In this document: positions 5,908-9,769 of the stretch, piece after piece
Layout of the letters: each line of letters starts with the position of its first letter
Numbering within the stretch: the stretch's first letter is position 1
Assembly (NCBI GenBank): GCA_964417885.1
Contig: CAYQKN010000136.1
Location: 1 to 9,769 of the forward strand
From: UKL13-2 sp964417885
GTDB taxonomy: Bacteria > Pseudomonadota > Gammaproteobacteria > Burkholderiales > Usitatibacteraceae
Direction of reading: 5' to 3'
DNA length: 9,769 bases
Program-made: the position numbers and the translations under genes
The notes under the pieces: model-generated
What the model was told of the DNA's origin: nothing
Seen by the model: the letters and a program-made list of their open reading frames with translations, nothing else
Database searches by the model: none

Positions 5908-8790
5908 CTATAGACTTGCCATCAGCGGCGCGCGCCATGGCGTCGGACGCGGGCGCTTCCAGGTGCGATCCACCGCTTCTTCCGCCGCGCGCACCGTGGA
6001 GGCATTGCCGGCGATGCGCGCATCCAGATACGAAAGCAACTCCTTCAGGTGCGGCTGTGCGCCGCCCACACGGGCGAAGATTTCGCGGCTTTGCGCCGCC
6101 GACGCGGACGCCGCTTTGGTATCGAAGTCCAATTCATACAACGCGCGTTGCAACCACAATATGGCGCGGCGTGGCGAATCGCCTTCGGCCGAGGCCTCAA
6201 ACATCTTGAAACGCGGCTCCAGCAACTGCACCGCGCGCCTGGCATCGCCGCGCAGCCACGCGCTCACGGACGCCGAGCGATCCACCTGCGCGGCGGGCTC
6301 CGGGTAGGCCCCTTGAAATTTCGCGAGGTCCGCGTGCGCGCGCCGCTGCGCCTCGTCGGCCAGCGGCAGCAGGCCCGCCTCAAGGGCGGCATCCGACATC
6401 ATGCGATAGCTGTCCGCGCGCCCTTTGCTTGCCTGCGGCACGTTGACCGCGATCGCCGCAAGCAACTTGGGCAACGACTCAGCGGCAGGTGGATTCTGCG
6501 CAACCCCCATCTGCACTTGCCGGCTCACGAGCAGGATTTCGGCATCATTGACTTCGCCGGGCGCGCTGGCAGGTTGACGTTTGCGCAGGGCCAACATCTC
6601 CCGGGTCAATTTCAGGCACGAGTCGAGTTTCCCGGTTTCGCAATAGAGGCTGCGCAGGCTGCTCAGTGCCAGTCCCGATAGCACATTGTCCTTGCCGAGC
6701 AGGGTGTCGGTTTCGGCGATGATCGCGATCAGCCGCTCTTCCACGCCCTGGTAATTGCCAACACGGACGCGAATCGCTTCCAGGTTGCGGCGCATGATGA
6801 GCGAATCGCGAACCGCTTGTCCGCCCCTTTTGGCAAATAGCGGCAGCTCGTGCTCAATGGTCGCAAGCGTATTCATCGCTTCGCGCCACATTGCCTGTTG
6901 CGTGAACAGGACAGCGGTGTCGTTGACGAAGTCGATACGCTTGGCCAGATCGGTTGGGTGCAGCTTGACCATGATGGCCGCGCCATCGACCAATCGTTGT
7001 CTGGCTTCCTGCATGCGGCCTGTTTCGGAGAAATTGTCCACGCTTCCCAGCAACAGCTTGCCGTACTCCTCGCTGTCCTTGCCGTAGCGAGCAGCGAACT
7101 TCGGCAGCAATGCTTCGTCGATTTCCATCGCCTCGGCAGGTCGGCTCATACGGCGCAAAATTTGCGCGCGCTGCTTCAGCGCGTCCATCGCGTCATCAGA
7201 ATCTGCCGATTGGGTTTTTACCAGCAGCTCATGCAGCTTGGTCAATTGCGCCAGCGCAACCGGATTGCGATTCAGTGCATCGTTGGTGTCCACCAACTTT
7301 TTCAACAGCAATGCGTGAGTTTTCGGGTCACTGGCGAACTGTTTGTCGAGGTCCTTTTCCGATTGCTCCAGCAATGCCAGCACGGTGGGCCATTTGCCGC
7401 CGTGGCTATCCGGACTGGCACTCTGGATCAGTTCACCCAGGTAGTCGGCCACTTTGTTGGCGCGCGCGGCTTCTTCCTGCGCCAGCCTGGCGGCGGCAAT
7501 CGCTTCACCGCGTTGCCACAGGCTGACGGCGAGCCCGCAGACGACGGCAACCGACGCCACGGCGCCAAGCGACGCCGGCAGCCAGTTGCGCCTCAGCCAC
7601 AGCCGCGAACGATAGCGACGATCCTCGGTGCGAATCGAAATCGGCTTGCGCGCAAGCCAGGCCTCGAGGTCGGCGGTCAGCGCGCCGACGGTCGAATATC
7701 GATCGGCGGGAATGCGGCGCAGGGACTTGCCGACGATGGCTTCCAGGTCGCCACGCGCGGCGCTGGCATCGCGCGGCCGGGTTACCCTGGCCTGCGCATC
7801 AGGCTTGTCCAGCGCTCGACCCAGCGGGCGTGCATCGGTATGGACGATGGCGTGCTCAAGCGCCTGTCGACCCTCGTGTTCAGGTTTGAACGGCATGTCG
7901 CCACTGAGCAACTCGAACAGCAGCACGCCGATCGAAAACACATCCGCCGCCACACCGGTCGGCTCGCCGGTGATCTGCTCCGGGGCACAGTAACCCAGCG
8001 TGTAGCCGCGGCCGGTCATGCGCGTCAGTGCCGTGCCGTGTTCCTCGTCATCATCGTCGATCAGCTTGGCGATGCCGAAATCCAGCAATGCCGGCTCGCC
8101 CTTGCCGCTGACCAGCACGTTGGACGGCTTCAGGTCGCGATGCACGATCAGCTGGCCGTGCGCGTGTTCCACCGCGCGGCAGACTCTCAGCATCAGCGCC
8201 ACGCGACCGGCAACGGTGGGCAACTGCGCAGCGGCCCAGGCGGTAATGGTGCCGCCCTCGACATACTCCATTACCAGGTAGGGCTCGCCGCGGTAAGCAC
8301 CGGCATCGAGCAGACGCGCGATATTGGGATGGGCCAGCCGCGCCAGCAGGCGGCGTTCTCGCAGGAAGCGCTCCACCACCGCGGTTTTGCCCAGGCCGGT
8401 ACGTAGAAACTTGATCGCGGCGGTGCCTTCGAAATGGCCATCGTGGCGCTCGGCCAGCCACACTGCCCCCATGCCGCCTTCGCCGATTTTTTCCTTCAGC
8501 CGCCACGCACCGATTTCGTCGCCTGCCTGCAGCCGCAGTTCGTCATCGGTGGCGGCTTCCAGCCTGGCCTCGAACTCGCGCGCGGCGACACCCAACAGGC
8601 TAAGCGTTTTGTGCGGGAGCGCTGTGCTGCCGGTATCGCGAACATACTCAGCCAGCATCTTCGTCACGGCGTCGACATGCCTGGGTTCGCGCGCCGCCAG
8701 CGACTTAAGCCACGCCTCGCGCGCCGCAACGGGCAAATCGACCGCCTCATCGAACAGCGCCGAGCGGCGCTGCCAGTCCGTTTTATTCAA
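5908..8790 (-). CDS. Transmembrane Ser/Thr protein kinase with TPR-like C-terminal region
   Basis: This is a 960-residue PknB-type kinase. Residues 1-90 form the helical N-terminus seen in sigma-linked kinases of this type. The kinase domain (about 94-380) is complete: glycine loop GEGGMGAVW (103-111), AIK with K127, helix C E145, HRDLKPSN (217-224), DFG (237-239) and APE (269-271). It should therefore be catalytically active. One hydrophobic segment (about 403-425) follows a basic stretch, placing the kinase in the cytoplasm. The roughly 530 residues after it, rich in paired helices of TPR type, would lie in the periplasm, probably as a sensor. The start is TTG at 8790, with AAGGA 7 nt upstream. 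The gene begins 25 bp after the ECF sigma factor gene, so they form a sigma-kinase pair. ECF43 sigma factors (EcfP/PknT in Vibrio parahaemolyticus, EcfK/PknS in Xanthomonas) are activated by such neighbours through threonine phosphorylation. That this kinase does the same is inference. Confidence 0.93.
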   Translation of the reverse strand: MNKTDWQRRSALFDEAVDLPVAAREAWLKSLAAREPRHVDAVTKMLAEYVRDTGSTALPHKTLSLLGVAAREFEARLEAATDDELRLQAGDEIGAWRLKEKIGEGGMGAVWLAERHDGHFEGTAAIKFLRTGLGKTAVVERFLRERRLLARLAHPNIARLLDAGAYRGEPYLVMEYVEGGTITAWAAAQLPTVAGRVALMLRVCRAVEHAHGQLIVHRDLKPSNVLVSGKGEPALLDFGIAKLIDDDDEEHGTALTRMTGRGYTLGYCAPEQITGEPTGVAADVFSIGVLLFELLSGDMPFKPEHEGRQALEHAIVHTDARPLGRALDKPDAQARVTRPRDASAARGDLEAIVGKSLRRIPADRYSTVGALTADLEAWLARKPISIRTEDRRYRSRLWLRRNWLPASLGAVASVAVVCGLAVSLWQRGEAIAAARLAQEEAARANKVADYLGELIQSASPDSHGGKWPTVLALLEQSEKDLDKQFASDPKTHALLLKKLVDTNDALNRNPVALAQLTKLHELLVKTQSADSDDAMDALKQRAQILRRMSRPAEAMEIDEALLPKFAARYGKDSEEYGKLLLGSVDNFSETGRMQEARQRLVDGAAIMVKLHPTDLAKRIDFVNDTAVLFTQQAMWREAMNTLATIEHELPLFAKRGGQAVRDSLIMRRNLEAIRVRVGNYQGVEERLIAIIAETDTLLGKDNVLSGLALSSLRSLYCETGKLDSCLKLTREMLALRKRQPASAPGEVNDAEILLVSRQVQMGVAQNPPAAESLPKLLAAIAVNVPQASKGRADSYRMMSDAALEAGLLPLADEAQRRAHADLAKFQGAYPEPAAQVDRSASVSAWLRGDARRAVQLLEPRFKMFEASAEGDSPRRAILWLQRALYELDFDTKAASASAAQSREIFARVGGAQPHLKELLSYLDARIAGNASTVRAAEEAVDRTWKRPRPTPWRAPLMASL

Positions 8791-8797
8791 GTGACGA

Positions 8798-8802
8798 TCC
8801 TT
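8798..8802 (-). promoter_or_regulatory. Ribosome binding site supporting the kinase TTG start
   Basis: AAGGA lies 7 nt before the TTG at 8790. No ATG or GTG occurs in that frame in the 25-bp spacer after the sigma factor stop. Confidence 0.6.
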
Positions 8803-8815
8803 GGCGCGAAAACAA

Positions 8816-9382
8816 TCAGGGAGCCTGTTCGACCATTTCCTCGAGCAAGCTCTTGGCTTTCACCCAGTCGCGATCGACGGTACGCGTCGATACATTGCGC
8901 AGCGCCGCGATGTCCGCCACCGTCATGCCGACGAAATAGCGCAGCTCGACCAGTTCGTAGAGCCCGGCATCGATCTCCTTCAACCGTTCCAGCGCATGAT
9001 CGAGCAGGAACCAGTCGTCGCGGCCCGAGCCGGCAATCGATTCGGCCTGCGAAAGCGTGACGTGAACCTGGTCCCCGCCGCGCTTCTCCGCGCCCTCGGC
9101 GCGCAAATGATCGAGCACCACTGACCGCAGCACCTTGCCGACATAGGCAAAGAATTGCGCCCGCGATTCGCCGGCCATGCCTTCGCGCTCGGCCATGCGC
9201 AGGAAGCCCTCGTTGACCAGCGCGGTGGTATTCAGGCTGGTGACGCCGCCGGCTGCGTAGAGACGCGAGCGGGCGAGGCGTTTGATCTCGGGATAGAGGA
9301 CCGAATAGAGGCGCGCGGTGGCCCCTTCGTCGCCCTGGCGCATCTCGGCCAGCAATTGCGTTACCGGACTGGGTGAATCCAC
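8816..9382 (-). CDS. ECF RNA polymerase sigma factor, TIGR02999 / ECF43-like
   Basis: This is a 188-residue sigma factor that should redirect RNA polymerase to specific promoters. Region 2 spans about 8-95: VTQLLAEMRQGDEGATARL at the start, then NTTALVNEGFLRM (51-63) as region 2.2 and FFAYVGKVLRSVVLDHLRAE (77-96). Region 4 spans about 126-182, with the helix-turn-helix MTVADIAALRNVSTRTVDRDW (153-173). The acidic 2.2 motif usual in ECF factors (DAED-like) is replaced by a Thr-Thr pair (T52, T53). This matches the ECF43 theme, where a phosphothreonine supplies the negative charge. The reading frame stays open far upstream, but those codons overlap the LysR gene. The GTG at 9382 gives the usual family length of about 185 and has AAAGG 7 nt upstream. 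No anti-sigma gene is present; the kinase gene follows directly. The GTG is about 90 nt after a promoter element also found before units A and B, suggesting autoregulation. Confidence 0.93.
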   Translation of the reverse strand: MDSPSPVTQLLAEMRQGDEGATARLYSVLYPEIKRLARSRLYAAGGVTSLNTTALVNEGFLRMAEREGMAGESRAQFFAYVGKVLRSVVLDHLRAEGAEKRGGDQVHVTLSQAESIAGSGRDDWFLLDHALERLKEIDAGLYELVELRYFVGMTVADIAALRNVSTRTVDRDWVKAKSLLEEMVEQAP

Positions 9383-9389
9383 GCGTGCA

Positions 9390-9394
9390 CCTTT
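9390..9394 (-). promoter_or_regulatory. Ribosome binding site that sets the sigma factor GTG start
   Basis: AAAGG lies 7 nt upstream of the GTG at 9382. It supports this start over the longer open frame that would run into the LysR coding region. Confidence 0.6.
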
Positions 9395-9473
9395 CGCTCG
9401 GTCGACATGAAATGGTCGCCCGATTGTAGCGGAAGATCTGCAGCGTTCGCGGTTTGCGTCCCATGACAAGTAG

Positions 9474-9500
9474 GACGCAGGCGGCGGTAAAAACGCGACA
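9474..9500 (-). promoter_or_regulatory. ECF-type promoter-like element of the sigma factor gene
   Basis: TGTCG (9500-9496), 17 nt, then GCGTC (9478-9474) on the minus strand, the same blocks and spacing as before units A and B. Six of the 17 spacer positions (4, 6, 9, 10, 13 and 16) are identical in all three copies, as are a GC two bases before the first block and a TG shortly after the second. The leader to the GTG would be about 85 nt, longer than in the other two. It is the least similar of the three beyond the core (CTAC in place of TGAT after GCGTC). Autoregulation is inferred. Confidence 0.5.
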
Positions 9501-9522
9501 GGCGTCCGCCGCCGCCCGGATC

Positions 9523-9544
9523 GCTGCCGGCCGAAGCCGGCGGC
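9523..9544 (-). terminator. GC-rich hairpin after the LysR gene
   Basis: A GCCGGC-TTCG-GCCGGC hairpin on the minus strand, extendable on both sides with one mismatch, begins 5 bp after the LysR stop codon. The C(UUCG)G loop is an exceptionally stable RNA tetraloop. The nearest U-run (five T, 9493-9489) is about 30 nt further on, so it is not a textbook intrinsic terminator. It may be a stabilised 3' end. Confidence 0.45.
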
Positions 9545-9548
9545 GGCG

Positions 9549-9769
9549 CTACTTGCGCTTGGCTTCCCAGTACGGCGGGTCGCCGAAGGTCGTTTTGAGG
9601 AAGTCGATGAACAGCCGCACCTTGGCCGGCAGGAACTTGCGGTCCGGGTACACGGCATAGATGTCGTTGCCCAGGGCGGCAAACTTGGGCAGCACTTCGA
9701 CCAGCCGGCCCTTTTCAATTTCTTCCGAGACTTCCCAGGCGCTGCGCCAGGCCAGGCCGTAACCGGCCA
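9549..9769 (-). CDS. LysR-type transcriptional regulator, C-terminal fragment (cut by window edge)
   Basis: Only the last 72 residues are in the window, read in the frame ending in TAG at 9551-9549. They show the end of a LysR substrate-binding domain: GRLVEVLPKF, then IYAVYPDRKFLPAKVRLFIDFL, then a short basic tail EAKRK. The IYAVYP-x-R-x-x-x-P-K-V-R-x-F-I-D-F-L pattern is highly characteristic of the family. The DNA-binding N-terminus and any divergently transcribed target lie outside the window, so its role is unknown. It is separated from the sigma factor gene by 166 bp containing a hairpin and a promoter-like element, so it is probably an independent transcription unit. Confidence 0.92.
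   Translation of the reverse strand, partial: AGYGLAWRSAWEVSEEIEKGRLVEVLPKFAALGNDIYAVYPDRKFLPAKVRLFIDFLKTTFGDPPYWEAKRK

Noticed and set aside
6850..8406. Open frame of 518 codons on the plus strand
   Set aside because: It is antisense to the kinase gene, whose catalytic motifs are all intact. The product is His/Gln/Arg-rich with no recognisable pattern.
9423..9428. TACAAT as a housekeeping -10 box for the sigma factor gene
   Set aside because: No TTGACA-like hexamer lies 16-18 bp upstream (CGCGAA is found there). The ECF-type element further upstream is better supported, though a second weak promoter here cannot be ruled out.
8787..9464. Open frame of 225 codons on the minus strand, overlapping the sigma factor gene in another frame
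   Set aside because: It overlaps the well-supported sigma factor along nearly its whole length. It is extremely Arg-rich, and nothing suggests translation.

Overview
The window is GC-rich proteobacterial chromosomal DNA. A LysR-type regulator, a DUF3617 protein, a CsgG-family protein and an ECF sigma factor beside a Ser/Thr kinase together suggest a beta- or gammaproteobacterium (for example Burkholderiales- or Xanthomonadales-like). Nothing here fixes the genus. All nine recognisable genes lie on the minus strand, so transcription runs from high to low coordinates. I see no tRNA, rRNA, CRISPR array, transposase or phage gene.

Layout in the direction of transcription. (1) 9769-9549: the C-terminal end of a LysR-type regulator cut by the window edge, followed by a GC-rich hairpin. 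(2) 9382-8816: an ECF sigma factor of the TIGR02999 / ECF43-like kind with a GTG start. 25 bp further on, at 8790-5908, is a 960-residue transmembrane Ser/Thr kinase with a TTG start and a long TPR-like C-terminal part. (3) A 201-bp spacer with a 22-bp-stem palindrome and a promoter-like element, then unit A: a 272-residue secreted repeat protein (5706-4888), a 704-residue Cys-rich secreted protein (4891-2777) and a 178-residue secreted protein (2740-2204). (4) A 211-bp spacer with a related palindrome and the same promoter-like element, then unit B: a DUF3617 protein (1980-1549), a CsgG-family protein (1530-739) and a putative lipoprotein (746-39).

The main observation is a shared bipartite element, TGTCG-N17-GCGTC, at identical internal spacing upstream of the sigma factor gene, unit A and unit B. 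CGTC is a usual -10 core for ECF sigma factors. The simplest model is that the sigma factor drives its own gene, plus the kinase, and the two downstream units, with the kinase as its activator; no anti-sigma factor is visible. Kinase-activated ECF43 sigma factors are known elsewhere. The six exported products, four of which I cannot assign to any characterised family function, could form an envelope or secretion module around a CsgG-like protein. The regulon and the module are inferences; the motif, gene order, overlaps and signal peptides are visible in the sequence.
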